The translations under genes were made by a program, and so were the position numbers. From Cronobacter condimenti 1330 (GTDB lineage Bacteria; Pseudomonadota; Gammaproteobacteria; Enterobacterales; Enterobacteriaceae): a stretch of DNA of 64,000 nucleotides. The stretch is taken from the NCBI RefSeq assembly GCF_001277255.1, contig NZ_CP012264.1, positions 1,116,001-1,180,000 on the forward strand, given 5' to 3'. How positions within the stretch are numbered: position 1 is the first letter of the stretch; each line of letters starts with the position of its first letter. This document shows positions 53,232-62,514 of the stretch, piece after piece. The notes under the pieces are model-generated. The model searched no databases. It was given only the letters and a program-made list of their open reading frames with translations, and was not told the DNA's origin.

Positions 53232-55106
53232 ATGAAAGGACAAGAGACCCGTGGTTTTCAGTCAGAAGTGAAACAGCTTCTGCACTTGATGATCCATTCT
53301 CTCTATTCAAATAAAGAGATTTTCCTGCGTGAGCTTATCTCCAACGCCTCGGATGCGGCGGACAAACTGCGCTTTCGCGCGCTTTCCAGCCCCGATCTCT
53401 ATGAAGGCGACGGCGATCTGCGTGTGCGCGTCTCGTTTGATAAAGACAAACGTACGCTGACCATTGCCGATAACGGCATCGGTATGACGCGTGATGAGGT
53501 GATTGACCATCTCGGGACCATCGCGAAATCGGGCACCAAAGCCTTCCTCGAATCGATGGGCTCTGACCAGGCGAAAGACAGCCAGCTTATCGGCCAGTTC
53601 GGCGTCGGCTTCTACTCCGCCTTCATCGTGGCGGACAAAGTGACCGTGCGCACCCGCGCGGCTGGCGTGAGCGCCGACGAAGCCGTGTTCTGGGAATCGG
53701 AAGGCGAAGGGGAATACACCGTTGCCGATATCACCAAAACGGATCGCGGTACCGAAATCACGCTGCACCTGCGTGAAGGCGAAGATGAATTCTTAAATGA
53801 CTGGCGCGTGCGCTCCATCATCAGCAAATACTCTGACCATATCGCGCTGCCGGTTGAGATTGAAACCCGTGAAGAGAAAGACGGTGAAACGATCGTCTCC
53901 TGGGAAAAAATCAACAAAGCGCAGGCACTGTGGACCCGCAGCAAAGGCGAAATCAAAGACGATGAGTACAAGGAATTTTATAAACACATCGCCCATGATT
54001 TCACCGACCCGCTGACCTGGAGCCATAACCGTGTCGAAGGCAAGCAGGAGTACACCAGCCTGCTTTATATCCCGGCTCAGGCCCCATGGGATATGTGGAA
54101 TCGCGATCATAAACACGGTCTGAAACTTTACGTGCAGCGCGTGTTTATCATGGATGACGCCGAGCAGTTCATGCCGAACTATCTGCGCTTCGTGCGTGGT
54201 CTGATTGATTCCAACGATCTGCCGCTTAACGTCTCGCGTGAAATCCTCCAGGACAGCACCATTACCCGTAACCTGCGCAGCGCGCTGACGAAACGCGTAC
54301 TGCAGATGCTCGATAAACTGGCGAAAGACGATGCTGAGAAATACCAGACGTTCTGGAAACAGTTCGGCCTGGTGCTGAAAGAAGGCCCGGCGGAGGACAA
54401 TGGCAATCAGGAGGCTATCGCCAAACTGCTGCGTTTTGCCTCTACGCATACCGATTCCTCCGAGCAGACCGTATCGCTGGAAGACTACGTCTCCCGCATG
54501 AAAGAAGGGCAGGAGAAAATTTACTACATCACGGCTGACAGCTACGCGGCCGCGAAAAGCAGCCCGCATCTGGAACTGCTGCGTAAGAAAGGCATCGAAG
54601 TACTGCTGCTTTCCGATCGCATTGATGAGTGGATGATGAGCTACCTGACCGAGTTCGACGGCAAAGCGTTCCAGTCGGTGGCGAAAGCCGACGAGTCGCT
54701 GGAGAAACTGGCGGACGAGGTGGATGAAAGCGCGAAAGAAGCGGAAAAAGCGCTGGAGCCGTTCGTTGAGCGCGTGAAAACGCTCCTGGGCGACCGTGTG
54801 AAAGAGGTGCGCTTCACTCATCGTCTGACCGACACGCCGGCGATTGTCACCACTGACAACGACGAAATGAGCACCCAGATGGCGAAACTCTTTGCCGCTG
54901 CGGGCCAGGCCGTGCCGGAAGTGAAATATATCTTTGAACTCAATCCGGATCATCAGCTGGTGAAACGCACCGCCGATACGCAGGATGAGGCGCAGTTCAA
55001 AGAGTGGGTGGAGCTGCTGCTCGACCAGGCGCTGTTTGCCGAGCGCGGTACGCTGGAAGATCCGAACCAGTTTATCCGCCGTATGAACCAGCTGCTGGTG
55101 TCGTGA
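53232..55106 (+). CDS. htpG: HtpG, bacterial Hsp90 chaperone
   Basis: 624 residues, E. coli length. The N-terminal GHKL ATPase domain has NASDAADKLR (near 35-45), DNGIGM (near 80) and GQFGVGFYS (near 120). The middle domain and C-terminal dimerisation domain are complete. It remodels clients with DnaK. Heat-induced by its sigma-32 promoter. It is followed by two palindromic repeats. Confidence 0.99.
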   Translation: MKGQETRGFQSEVKQLLHLMIHSLYSNKEIFLRELISNASDAADKLRFRALSSPDLYEGDGDLRVRVSFDKDKRTLTIADNGIGMTRDEVIDHLGTIAKSGTKAFLESMGSDQAKDSQLIGQFGVGFYSAFIVADKVTVRTRAAGVSADEAVFWESEGEGEYTVADITKTDRGTEITLHLREGEDEFLNDWRVRSIISKYSDHIALPVEIETREEKDGETIVSWEKINKAQALWTRSKGEIKDDEYKEFYKHIAHDFTDPLTWSHNRVEGKQEYTSLLYIPAQAPWDMWNRDHKHGLKLYVQRVFIMDDAEQFMPNYLRFVRGLIDSNDLPLNVSREILQDSTITRNLRSALTKRVLQMLDKLAKDDAEKYQTFWKQFGLVLKEGPAEDNGNQEAIAKLLRFASTHTDSSEQTVSLEDYVSRMKEGQEKIYYITADSYAAAKSSPHLELLRKKGIEVLLLSDRIDEWMMSYLTEFDGKAFQSVAKADESLEKLADEVDESAKEAEKALEPFVERVKTLLGDRVKEVRFTHRLTDTPAIVTTDNDEMSTQMAKLFAAAGQAVPEVKYIFELNPDHQLVKRTADTQDEAQFKEWVELLLDQALFAERGTLEDPNQFIRRMNQLLVS

Positions 55107-55419
55107 TCTAGCCTCGGGGTGGGTGGCGCGTCGCTTACCCACCTTAGAGACGCGATTATCCCTTGTAGGGCGGGTAAGCGTAGCGCACCCGCCATTTTCA
55201 TTTTTTCAACGTTTTCCCCGCTATCGATGGTCATCGCCAGCTAACCTGGCGGGCATCTCAACCTCTCGGTTTTTTCACTCTGTCGCCCTTTTTTCTGCGC
55301 CTGACGCGCCGGTGAAACCATTCACCATCCGCCACGTTTGTTGTCGGGATAGTGCCTTTAATGGTATGGTTTTCGCTTCAATCACGTAGTGAAAATGCAA
55401 ACGTATGGAGAATTACGCA
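55107..55419. other. htpG-adk spacer with two hairpins
   Basis: 313 bp without a gene. The left part (55119-55200) holds two related palindromes; the rest carries the adk promoter region. An ATGG-AGAA ribosome site precedes adk. Confidence 0.55.
55119..55200. repeat. Two palindromic repeats of a dispersed family
   Basis: GGTGGGT / ACCCACC (55119-55143) and GGCGGGT / ACCCGCC (55169-55193) hairpins, the second with the core GGGTAAGCGTAGCGCACCC. Two relatives lie after gsk (62415-62442 and 62480-62506), so this is a dispersed intergenic element, possibly also terminating htpG. Confidence 0.75.
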
Positions 55420-56064
55420 ATGCGTATTATTCTGCTCGGCGCTCCGGGCGCAGGTAAGGGGACTCAGGCACAATTCATCATGGAGAAATACGGCATTCCG
55501 CAAATCTCCACCGGTGATATGCTTCGCGCCGCAGTGAAATCCGGCTCTGAGCTGGGTAAACAGGCTAAAGACATCATGGACGCCGGCAAGCTGGTTACCG
55601 ACGAGCTGGTGATTGCGCTGGTAAAAGAGCGTATCGCCCAGGAAGATTGCCGCAACGGCTTCCTGCTGGACGGTTTCCCGCGCACCATTCCTCAGGCTGA
55701 CGCCATGAAGGAAGCAGGTATTAACGTTGACTACGTGCTGGAATTCGACGTACCGGATGAACTGATTGTCGATCGTATCGTTGGCCGCCGCGTACACGCT
55801 GCCTCTGGCCGCGTTTACCACATCAAATTTAATCCGCCGAAAGTAGAAGGCCAGGACGACGTGACTGGCGAAGCGCTGACCACCCGTAAAGACGATCAGG
55901 AAGAAACCGTGCGCAAGCGTCTGGTGGAATACCATGAGATGACCGAGCCGCTGATCGGCTACTACCGCAAAGAAGCGGAAGCGGGCAACACCCGTTACGC
56001 GAAAGTCGACGGCACCAAAGCCGTTAGCGACGTGCGCGCTGAGCTGGAAAAAATCCTCGGCTAA
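55420..56064 (+). CDS. adk: Adk, adenylate kinase
   Basis: 214 residues, E. coli length. Converts ATP plus AMP to two ADP. P-loop GAPGAGKGT at residues 7-15, the NMP-binding region with STGDMLRAAV, LID domain near 120-160 with arginines for phosphate binding. The start at 55420 (MRIILLG) has GGAG upstream; five further codons are open. In E. coli hemH follows directly; here a glycerate cluster is inserted. Confidence 0.99.
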   Translation: MRIILLGAPGAGKGTQAQFIMEKYGIPQISTGDMLRAAVKSGSELGKQAKDIMDAGKLVTDELVIALVKERIAQEDCRNGFLLDGFPRTIPQADAMKEAGINVDYVLEFDVPDELIVDRIVGRRVHAASGRVYHIKFNPPKVEGQDDVTGEALTTRKDDQEETVRKRLVEYHEMTEPLIGYYRKEAEAGNTRYAKVDGTKAVSDVRAELEKILG

Positions 56065-56081
56065 GCCATTTCGTGCGACAG

Positions 56082-56106
56082 ACGCCGGGCTCAGCCCGGC
56101 GTTTTG
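56082..56106 (+). terminator. adk terminator
   Basis: ACGCCGGG / CCCGGCGT stem with a five-base loop and four T, 18 bases after the stop. Confidence 0.85.
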
Positions 56107-56206
56107 CTTTCTGCCTTCCGTAACCTGCGCGCTTTTTCCGCTCCCACCTTAAAATTTCTTGCCTGACGGCGTATAACGTCTGCGGGTCAACACACAGGAA
56201 TACCGC

Positions 56207-57340
56207 ATGTTCAGAGAGACGCCGCTGCTGGATGAGGCCACCGCCCGGCTGATTGTCCGGCGCGCCATGAGCATCATCGATTATCCGGTCAACGTGATGG
56301 ACAGCCATGGCGTCATCATCGCCTCAGGCGATCCTGCACGACTGATGGAGCGCCACGAAGGGGCGCTGCTGGCGCTTGCTGAAAGTCGTGTGGTGGAAAT
56401 AGATGCCGCCACCGCGCGCCATCTGAAGGGGGTGCGGCCCGGCATCAATCTGCCGTTCTGTTTTCGCCAGCGTCAGATTGGCGTTATCGGTATTTCTGGT
56501 GAACCGTCGCAGGTGCGCGCCAGCGGCGAACTGGTGAAAATGGCCGCCGAGCTGATGGTCGAGCAGGCGGCGCTGCTTGAGCAAAACCAGTGGGAGAAGC
56601 GCTATCGCGAAGAGCTTACGCTACAGCTGTTGTCGGGCGGCGGCGATCCTGACGCGCGCGAATCGATGGCCGCCTGGCTTGGCGTCGCGCTGGAGGTACC
56701 GCGTATCGCCTGGATTATCGAACTACGGGATGGCAACCCGCAGCAGATGCGTGAACTGCTGGCGGAGCTTGAGCGTGAGGCGCGTGAGGCGCTTTTCGCG
56801 ATGACCGGTTTTAGCGAAATGGTCATGCTGTGCCCGGCGAGCGTGGAAAACGGCCAGTGGAACCAGCATCAGGATCGGCGCCTGGCGCAACGGCTGCATG
56901 CGCTCTGGCAGGGCCGGTTTAACGTGCGACTGATTATTGGCGGGTTTTACGCAGGCGACGCGGGGCCCTCTCATTCGCTGCGCGCCGCGCGCGCCACACA
57001 ATCGATGGCGCGGCGCCTTAAGCTTCGCCATAAGACGCTGGTCTATGATGAAAATCCGCTGGCGGCAATCTTGTGCGATCTCGGCGACGACTGGCGCGCC
57101 GAAGAGCTTGGTGCCCCCTGGCGTAAGCTTGCGGAACACGATGAAAAAGGCGTACTGCGCCACACCTTGCGCCACTATTTTTCCCGAAATTGTGAGCAGA
57201 CGCAGACGGCCTGCGCGTTACATATTCACGTCAATACGCTGCGCTACCGGCTGCAGCGTGTCGAGGCCATTACTGGCCTTAAAATCAATCAGTTATCAGA
57301 CTGTCTTCAGCTCTACGTCGGCATGCTGACACAGGCATAA
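56207..57340 (+). CDS. CdaR-family sugar-diacid/glycerate regulator
   Basis: 377 residues. The N-terminal diacid_rec domain (about 8-140, with VMDSHGVIIASGDPARL and GVRPGINLPF) is the CdaR ligand part; the C-terminal PucR-type helix-turn-helix (about 310-375, LHIHVNTLRYRLQRVEAITG) is intact. It is clearly a paralog of E. coli CdaR (385 residues) and not its ortholog. It lies upstream of a permease and a glycerate kinase, so it probably activates them in response to glycerate or a sugar diacid. Confidence 0.88.
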   Translation: MFRETPLLDEATARLIVRRAMSIIDYPVNVMDSHGVIIASGDPARLMERHEGALLALAESRVVEIDAATARHLKGVRPGINLPFCFRQRQIGVIGISGEPSQVRASGELVKMAAELMVEQAALLEQNQWEKRYREELTLQLLSGGGDPDARESMAAWLGVALEVPRIAWIIELRDGNPQQMRELLAELEREAREALFAMTGFSEMVMLCPASVENGQWNQHQDRRLAQRLHALWQGRFNVRLIIGGFYAGDAGPSHSLRAARATQSMARRLKLRHKTLVYDENPLAAILCDLGDDWRAEELGAPWRKLAEHDEKGVLRHTLRHYFSRNCEQTQTACALHIHVNTLRYRLQRVEAITGLKINQLSDCLQLYVGMLTQA

Positions 57341-57346
57341 TTTGTA

Positions 57347-57395
57347 GAAACCCACAAAGAAAGCGCGTCCCCCTGCGCGTTTGTTTGTGGGTTTC
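57347..57395. promoter_or_regulatory. Long inverted repeat before the permease gene
   Basis: GAAACCCACAAA (57347-57358) and TTTGTGGGTTTC (57384-57395) are perfect complements 25 bp apart, in the 120-bp space between regulator and permease. The centre holds a smaller GC-rich symmetry (GCGCG). It is a likely operator of the CdaR-type regulator; a transcript hairpin is the alternative. Confidence 0.6.
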
Positions 57396-57460
57396 ACTCA
57401 GGCATTCCTCCCTTCGCGACGTTATGTTGTCCTGACCCTTACCTCACAGAGAAAACAATA

Positions 57461-58726
57461 ATGACAACGGTATCCACGCTCGGCGCGCTGACGGCGTTAG
57501 TCGTCGCGATTATTTTGATTCTGCGTAAAGTGCCCCCTGCTTACGGCATGCTGGCAGGCGCGCTGGCAGGCGGCCTGGTCGGCGGTGCCGATCTGGTGCA
57601 CACAGTGAGCCTGATGATTGAAGGCGCCCAGGGCATTACCAACGCGGTGCTGCGTATCCTTGCGGCGGGTGTGCTGGCAGGCGTGCTGATTGAATCTGGC
57701 GCGGCACATACCATCGCCGAAACGATTGTCCGTAAAGTGGGCGAGAAGCGCAGCCTGATGGCGCTTGCTATCGCGACGCTTATCCTGACGGCAGTCGGCG
57801 TTTTTATCGACGTGGCGGTGATTACTGTCGCACCGATTGCGCTTTCCATCGCCCAGCGTGCGGGCATTTCGCGCATCGCGATCCTTCTTGCCATGATAGG
57901 CGGTGGCAAAGCGGGCAACGTGATGTCGCCAAACCCTAATACTATTGCCGCGGCGGATAACTTCCACGTGCCGCTGACGTCCGTCATGCTGGCAGGCGTC
58001 ATTCCGGGCCTGTTTGGTCTGGCAATGGCCTGTTTTCTCGCAAATCGCCTCAGCCAGAAAGGCAGCCGGGTGACAGCGCAAGAGTTGCCGGTTAAAGACA
58101 CCGGCCCGCGCCCCGGTTTCGCGGCTGCTATCAGCGCGCCGCTGGTGGCGATCATTTTACTGTCGCTGCGGCCTGTCGCGGGCATCGCTGTTGACCCGCT
58201 TATTGCGCTTCCGGCTGGCGGTCTTGCGGGCGCGCTGCTGATGGGCCGACTGCGCCAGTGCAACAGTTTCATGATTTCCGGCTTAAGCCGCATGGCACCG
58301 GTGGCGATTATGCTGCTTGGTACCGGGGCGCTCGCGGGCATCATTGCTCACTCCGGGCTTAAAGATGTGCTTATCGACACGCTGACCCATACCGGGCTGC
58401 CCGCGTGGCTGTTAGCGCCGCTCTCCGGCACGTTAATGTCAATGGCGACGGCGTCCACCACCGCAGGTACCGCCGTGGCGTCCGCGGTGTTCAGCCATAC
58501 GCTGCTTGAGCTTGGCGTGAGCGGGCTTGCAGGTGCGGCCATGATCCACGCGGGGGCGACAGTGCTTGATCACCTGCCGCACGGCAGTTTCTTCCACGCG
58601 ACCGGCGGCAGCGTCGGGATGACCGTTCATGAAAGGCTTAAACTTTTACCGTATGAAACGCTGGTGGGCTTCACTATTGCCACCGTATCGGCGCTGATGT
58701 TTGGCGTACTGGGTTTTGCTGCTTAA
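57461..58726 (+). CDS. GntP-family permease (probably glycerate or aldonate)
   Basis: 421 residues with about 12 membrane helices. GntP signatures include GGGKAGNVMSPNPNTIAAAD (near 150-170) and STTAGTAVAS (near 335). E. coli relatives carry gluconate or related acids. Glycerate is suggested because a glycerate kinase gene starts 10 bp downstream. Complete, with no truncation. Confidence 0.85.
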   Translation: MTTVSTLGALTALVVAIILILRKVPPAYGMLAGALAGGLVGGADLVHTVSLMIEGAQGITNAVLRILAAGVLAGVLIESGAAHTIAETIVRKVGEKRSLMALAIATLILTAVGVFIDVAVITVAPIALSIAQRAGISRIAILLAMIGGGKAGNVMSPNPNTIAAADNFHVPLTSVMLAGVIPGLFGLAMACFLANRLSQKGSRVTAQELPVKDTGPRPGFAAAISAPLVAIILLSLRPVAGIAVDPLIALPAGGLAGALLMGRLRQCNSFMISGLSRMAPVAIMLLGTGALAGIIAHSGLKDVLIDTLTHTGLPAWLLAPLSGTLMSMATASTTAGTAVASAVFSHTLLELGVSGLAGAAMIHAGATVLDHLPHGSFFHATGGSVGMTVHERLKLLPYETLVGFTIATVSALMFGVLGFAA

Positions 58727-58736
58727 GGAATAAACC

Positions 58737-59891
58737 ATGACAACCCTGAAAAAAATCGTTATCGCACCGGATTCATTTAAAGAGAGCCTGAGCGCCATGG
58801 ATGTCGCGAAGGCTATCGAAGCGGGTTTTCGCGACATCTACCCGCAGGCGAACTACGTGTGTCTGCCGATGGCGGATGGCGGCGAAGGCACCGTCGAGGC
58901 GATGGTCGCCGCGACGGGCGGGCATATTGTTCATGTGCCGGTCACCTCGCCGCTCGGCAGGCGTGTTGAAGGGTTTTATGGCGTGCTTGGCGATGGTGAA
59001 ACGGCGGTGATTGAAATGGCGGCGGCTTCCGGGTTGCATCTGGTACCGCCTGCCGATCGCGACCCGCGCATCACGACCAGTTTTGGCACCGGCGAACTTA
59101 TCCTCGCGGCGCTGGATAGCGGTGCCAGCGCGATTATTATCGGCATCGGCGGCAGCGCCACTAACGACGGAGGCGCAGGCATGATGCAGGCGCTGGGCGC
59201 GCGCTTTTTAGACGATCAGCACCGTGGGCTGCTGCCGGGCGGCGCGGCGCTGGCGAACCTTGCGCGTCTTGATCTCTCAGGCCTCGACCCGCGCCTTGCG
59301 AATATTACGTTTACCGTCGCCTGTGATGTCGATAATCCGCTGTGCGGTGAGCACGGTGCATCGGCGGTGTTTGGGCCGCAGAAAGGTGCGACGCCAGAAA
59401 TGGTGCCGATGCTGGATGCGGCGCTGCGACGCTTTGGCGAAACGCTCGAAGCCGCGACCGGCAAAACCATTATCCGCGCGCCGGGCGCGGGCGCGGCGGG
59501 CGGCATGGGCGCGGCGCTACTCGGCATGCTGAATGCGCAGTTGCGTCCGGGCATTGATATTGTGATTGAGTCGCTCGGGCTGGCGCAGGTGGTTCACGAC
59601 GCCGATCTGGTGATAACCGGCGAAGGTCGGCTCGACAGCCAGAGTATTCATGGCAAAACGCCGATCGGCGTGGCACGAGTCGCGAAGCAATTCCAGCGCC
59701 CGGTGGTGGCGATTGCGGGCAGCCTGACGCGTGATTATCAGGTGGTCCATCAGCACGGAATAGACGCCGCGTTTTCCGTGATTGATCGCGTGGTCACACT
59801 GGAAGAGGCGTTGGCGGACGCCAGCCATAACCTGCGCGTCACGGCGCGTAACGTGGCGGCGCTCTGGCGCCTTGCGGAAAACCGGCGCTAG
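58737..59891 (+). CDS. Glycerate kinase (GlxK/GarK family)
   Basis: 384 residues of the glycerate 2-kinase family (IAPDSFKESLSAMDVAKAI at the N-terminus; MADGGEGTVEAM; GIGGSATNDGGAGMMQALG near 140; AGGMGAALLGM near 250). It phosphorylates D-glycerate for entry into glycolysis as 2-phosphoglycerate in E. coli relatives. It is cotranscribed with the permease. GarK and GlxK of E. coli have 381 residues. Which ortholog this is cannot be decided by eye. Confidence 0.93.
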   Translation: MTTLKKIVIAPDSFKESLSAMDVAKAIEAGFRDIYPQANYVCLPMADGGEGTVEAMVAATGGHIVHVPVTSPLGRRVEGFYGVLGDGETAVIEMAAASGLHLVPPADRDPRITTSFGTGELILAALDSGASAIIIGIGGSATNDGGAGMMQALGARFLDDQHRGLLPGGAALANLARLDLSGLDPRLANITFTVACDVDNPLCGEHGASAVFGPQKGATPEMVPMLDAALRRFGETLEAATGKTIIRAPGAGAAGGMGAALLGMLNAQLRPGIDIVIESLGLAQVVHDADLVITGEGRLDSQSIHGKTPIGVARVAKQFQRPVVAIAGSLTRDYQVVHQHGIDAAFSVIDRVVTLEEALADASHNLRVTARNVAALWRLAENRR

Positions 59892-59935
59892 CGCCTTTTG
59901 CTGTTATCGGTTCCGGTGAATAACTTTTACGTTAC

Positions 59936-59948
59936 AATGATTTTCATT
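59936..59948. promoter_or_regulatory. Fur-box-like palindrome before hemH
   Basis: AATGATTTTCATT matches the core AATGATAATCATT of the Fur consensus at 11 of 13 places. It overlaps a -10-like TACAAT, 64 bp before hemH. Iron control of ferrochelatase is plausible but unproven. Confidence 0.35.
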
Positions 59949-60011
59949 CGCAGCGGTGCGGCTGAGTGTTTCAGGCGCGCCGTCCGCGCCGAAACTCGAT
60001 GAGGAACCGTG

Positions 60012-60974
60012 ATGCAGTCAGTAAAAAGCGGCGTTTTGTTAGTTAATCTCGGCACCCCACAGGCGCCAACCTCTTCCGCCGTAAAACGCTATTTAAAACA
60101 GTTTTTAAGCGACCGTCGCGTGGTCGACGTGCCGCGCGTTATCTGGTGGCCACTGCTGCGCGGCGTTATCCTGCCGCTGCGATCGCCGCGCGTGGCGAAG
60201 CTCTACCAGTCCATCTGGATGGAAGAGGGCTCGCCGCTGATGGTGTACAGCCGCCGTCAGGAAAAGGCCCTGAGCGCGGCGCTCGGCGATGTGCCGGTGG
60301 CGCTTGGCATGAGCTATGGCCAGCCGTCGCTTGACAGTGCAGTGCAAAAGCTGCTCGACCAGAACGTCGACCATATCATTGTGCTTGCCCTTTATCCGCA
60401 ATACTCCTGTTCCACCGTCGCGGCGGTCTGGGACGAGCTGTCACGCATTACCGCCCGCTACCGTAAGCTGCCGTCGATGACGCTTATTCGTGATTACGCC
60501 TGTGAACCGGCGTACATCAGCGCGCTCGCGGAAACGGTGCACCGCTCGTTTGAGAAACATGGCGAACCGGATCTCCTGCTGCTCTCGTATCACGGTATTC
60601 CGCAGCGTTACGCCGATGAAGGCGACGACTACCCGCAGCGCTGTCGCGACACCACGCGTGAGCTGGTCTCCGCGCTCGGCATCGCGCCAGAAAAAGTGAT
60701 GATGACCTTCCAGTCGCGCTTTGGCCGCGAGCCGTGGCTGACGCCGTACACCGACGAAACCATGAAAATGCTCGGTGAGAAAGGCGTGAAGCATATTCAG
60801 GTGATGTGTCCGGGCTTTTCGTCAGATTGTCTGGAGACACTGGAAGAGATAGCCGAACAGAACCGTGAAATTTTCATCGAGGCGGGTGGCGAAAAGTATG
60901 AGTATATTCCGGCGCTTAATGACGAGCCGGCGCATATCGCCATGATGAAGCAACTGGTGGACCGTTACCGCTGA
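60012..60974 (+). CDS. hemH: HemH, ferrochelatase
   Basis: 320 residues, E. coli length, from the ATG at 60012 with GAGGAA upstream (a GTG at 60009 is also in frame). Inserts Fe2+ into protoporphyrin IX. LSYHGIPQRYADEGDDYP (near 190-207) carries the catalytic His; VMCPGFSSDCLETLEE is the C-terminal signature. It is displaced from adk by the glycerate cluster; aes, next in E. coli, is missing. Confidence 0.98.
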   Translation: MQSVKSGVLLVNLGTPQAPTSSAVKRYLKQFLSDRRVVDVPRVIWWPLLRGVILPLRSPRVAKLYQSIWMEEGSPLMVYSRRQEKALSAALGDVPVALGMSYGQPSLDSAVQKLLDQNVDHIIVLALYPQYSCSTVAAVWDELSRITARYRKLPSMTLIRDYACEPAYISALAETVHRSFEKHGEPDLLLLSYHGIPQRYADEGDDYPQRCRDTTRELVSALGIAPEKVMMTFQSRFGREPWLTPYTDETMKMLGEKGVKHIQVMCPGFSSDCLETLEEIAEQNREIFIEAGGEKYEYIPALNDEPAHIAMMKQLVDRYR

Positions 60975-61037
60975 TCGCGTGCGGGGCGGTGAGTGTGCTA
61001 CCATTCATCGCCTCAATAGCCACCTGCACGCAAGACC

Positions 61038-62342
61038 ATGAAATTTCCCGGCAAACGTAAGTCCAAACATTATTTCCCCGTCAGCGATCGCGATCCGCTC
61101 CTGCAACAAATTCAACCTGAAACCGAAAATAGCACCTCCTGGGTGGTGGGTATCGACCAGACGCTGGTGGATATCGAAGCCCGCGTGGATGATGCGTTTA
61201 TTAAACGCTACGGCCTGAGCCTCGGCCATTCGCTGGTTATCGAAGATGACGTCGCCGAAGCACTGTATCAGGAGCTGGTGCGCGAAAATCTGATCACCCA
61301 TCAGTTCGCCGGGGGCACCATTGGCAACACGATGCACAACTATTCGGTGCTGGCAGATGACCGCTCGGTGCTGCTGGGCGTCATGTGTAATAACGTGCAG
61401 ATAGGCGGCTATGCCTATCGCTATCTCTGCAACACCTCCAGCCGTACCGACCTGAACTATCTGCAGGGCGTCGACGGCGCGATTGGCCGCTGCTTTACGC
61501 TCATCAGCGAGCAGGGCGAGCGCACCTTCGCCATCAGCCCCGGGCAGATGAACCAGCTTCGCCCGGAAAGCATTCCGGAAGCGGTGATCGCAGGCGCGTC
61601 GGCGCTGGTGCTCACCTCTTATCTGGTGCGCTGCAAGCCCGGCGAGCCGATGCCGGAGGCGACCATGACCGCCATTCGTTACGCCAAAAAGCATAACGTG
61701 CCGGTGGTGCTGACGCTCGGCACCAAATATGTGATTGCCGATAACCCGCAGTGGTGGCGCGATTTCCTCAAAGAGCACGTGTCTATTCTTGCGATGAACG
61801 AAGAAGAGGGCGAAGCGCTGACGGGCGAGAGCGACCCGCTGCTGGCGTCTGACAAGGCGCTCGACTGGGTCGATCTGGTGCTCTGCACCGCCGGGCCGGT
61901 GGGTCTGTTTATGGCGGGCTTTACCGAGGATGAAAGCAAACGCAAAACGCAGCATCCGCTGCTGCCAGGCGCGATTGCGGAATTCAACCAGTATGAGTTC
62001 AGCCGCGCCATGCGGTTTAAAGATTGCGAACAGCCGCTGCGTATTTTCTCTCATATCGCGCCATACATGGGCGGGCCGGAGAAGATAATGAACACCAACG
62101 GCGCCGGCGACGGCGCACTCGCTGCGCTGTTGCACGACATTACCGCCAATAATTACCATCGCACCAACGTGCCGAATTCGAGCAAGCATAAATACACGTG
62201 GCTAACGTACTCGTCACTGGCGCAGGTATGTAAATACGCGAACCGCGTGAGTTATCAGGTGTTGAACCAGCATTCACCGCGCCTGACGCGTGGCCTGCCG
62301 GAGCGTGAAGATAGCCTGGAAGAGGCGTACTGGGAGCGTTGA
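61038..62342 (+). CDS. gsk: Gsk, inosine-guanosine kinase
   Basis: 434 residues, E. coli length. PfkB-family sugar kinase that phosphorylates inosine and guanosine in purine salvage. The anion-hole motif TNGAGDGALAALLHD lies near residue 352; GGTIGNTMHNYSVLAD near 92 binds the nucleoside. Start has weak ribosome signals (CAAGACC). Followed by two palindromic repeats. Confidence 0.98.
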   Translation: MKFPGKRKSKHYFPVSDRDPLLQQIQPETENSTSWVVGIDQTLVDIEARVDDAFIKRYGLSLGHSLVIEDDVAEALYQELVRENLITHQFAGGTIGNTMHNYSVLADDRSVLLGVMCNNVQIGGYAYRYLCNTSSRTDLNYLQGVDGAIGRCFTLISEQGERTFAISPGQMNQLRPESIPEAVIAGASALVLTSYLVRCKPGEPMPEATMTAIRYAKKHNVPVVLTLGTKYVIADNPQWWRDFLKEHVSILAMNEEEGEALTGESDPLLASDKALDWVDLVLCTAGPVGLFMAGFTEDESKRKTQHPLLPGAIAEFNQYEFSRAMRFKDCEQPLRIFSHIAPYMGGPEKIMNTNGAGDGALAALLHDITANNYHRTNVPNSSKHKYTWLTYSSLAQVCKYANRVSYQVLNQHSPRLTRGLPEREDSLEEAYWER

Positions 62343-62414
62343 GTTTAGCGGTGGTGGCGGGTGGCGCTGTGCCGACTCGCCCTGCCATGACGGCTCTGCT
62401 TTTCGTAGTTTGTA

Positions 62415-62506
62415 GGGTGGATAAGCGTAAGCGCATCCACCCTTTTTGTTTTCGATGGCGGGTGAGTTAACGGTTAAAAGGTGGGTAAGCGTTAATGCCA
62501 CCCACC
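62415..62506. repeat. Two more palindromic repeats, the first a gsk terminator
   Basis: GGGTGGAT / ATCCACCC (62415-62442) followed by five T is a plausible gsk terminator. GGTGGGT / ACCCACC (62480-62506) is a second copy between convergent gsk and ybaL. Both share the TAAGCG core with the repeats after htpG. Confidence 0.7.
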
Positions 62507-62514
62507 TTATCGCC

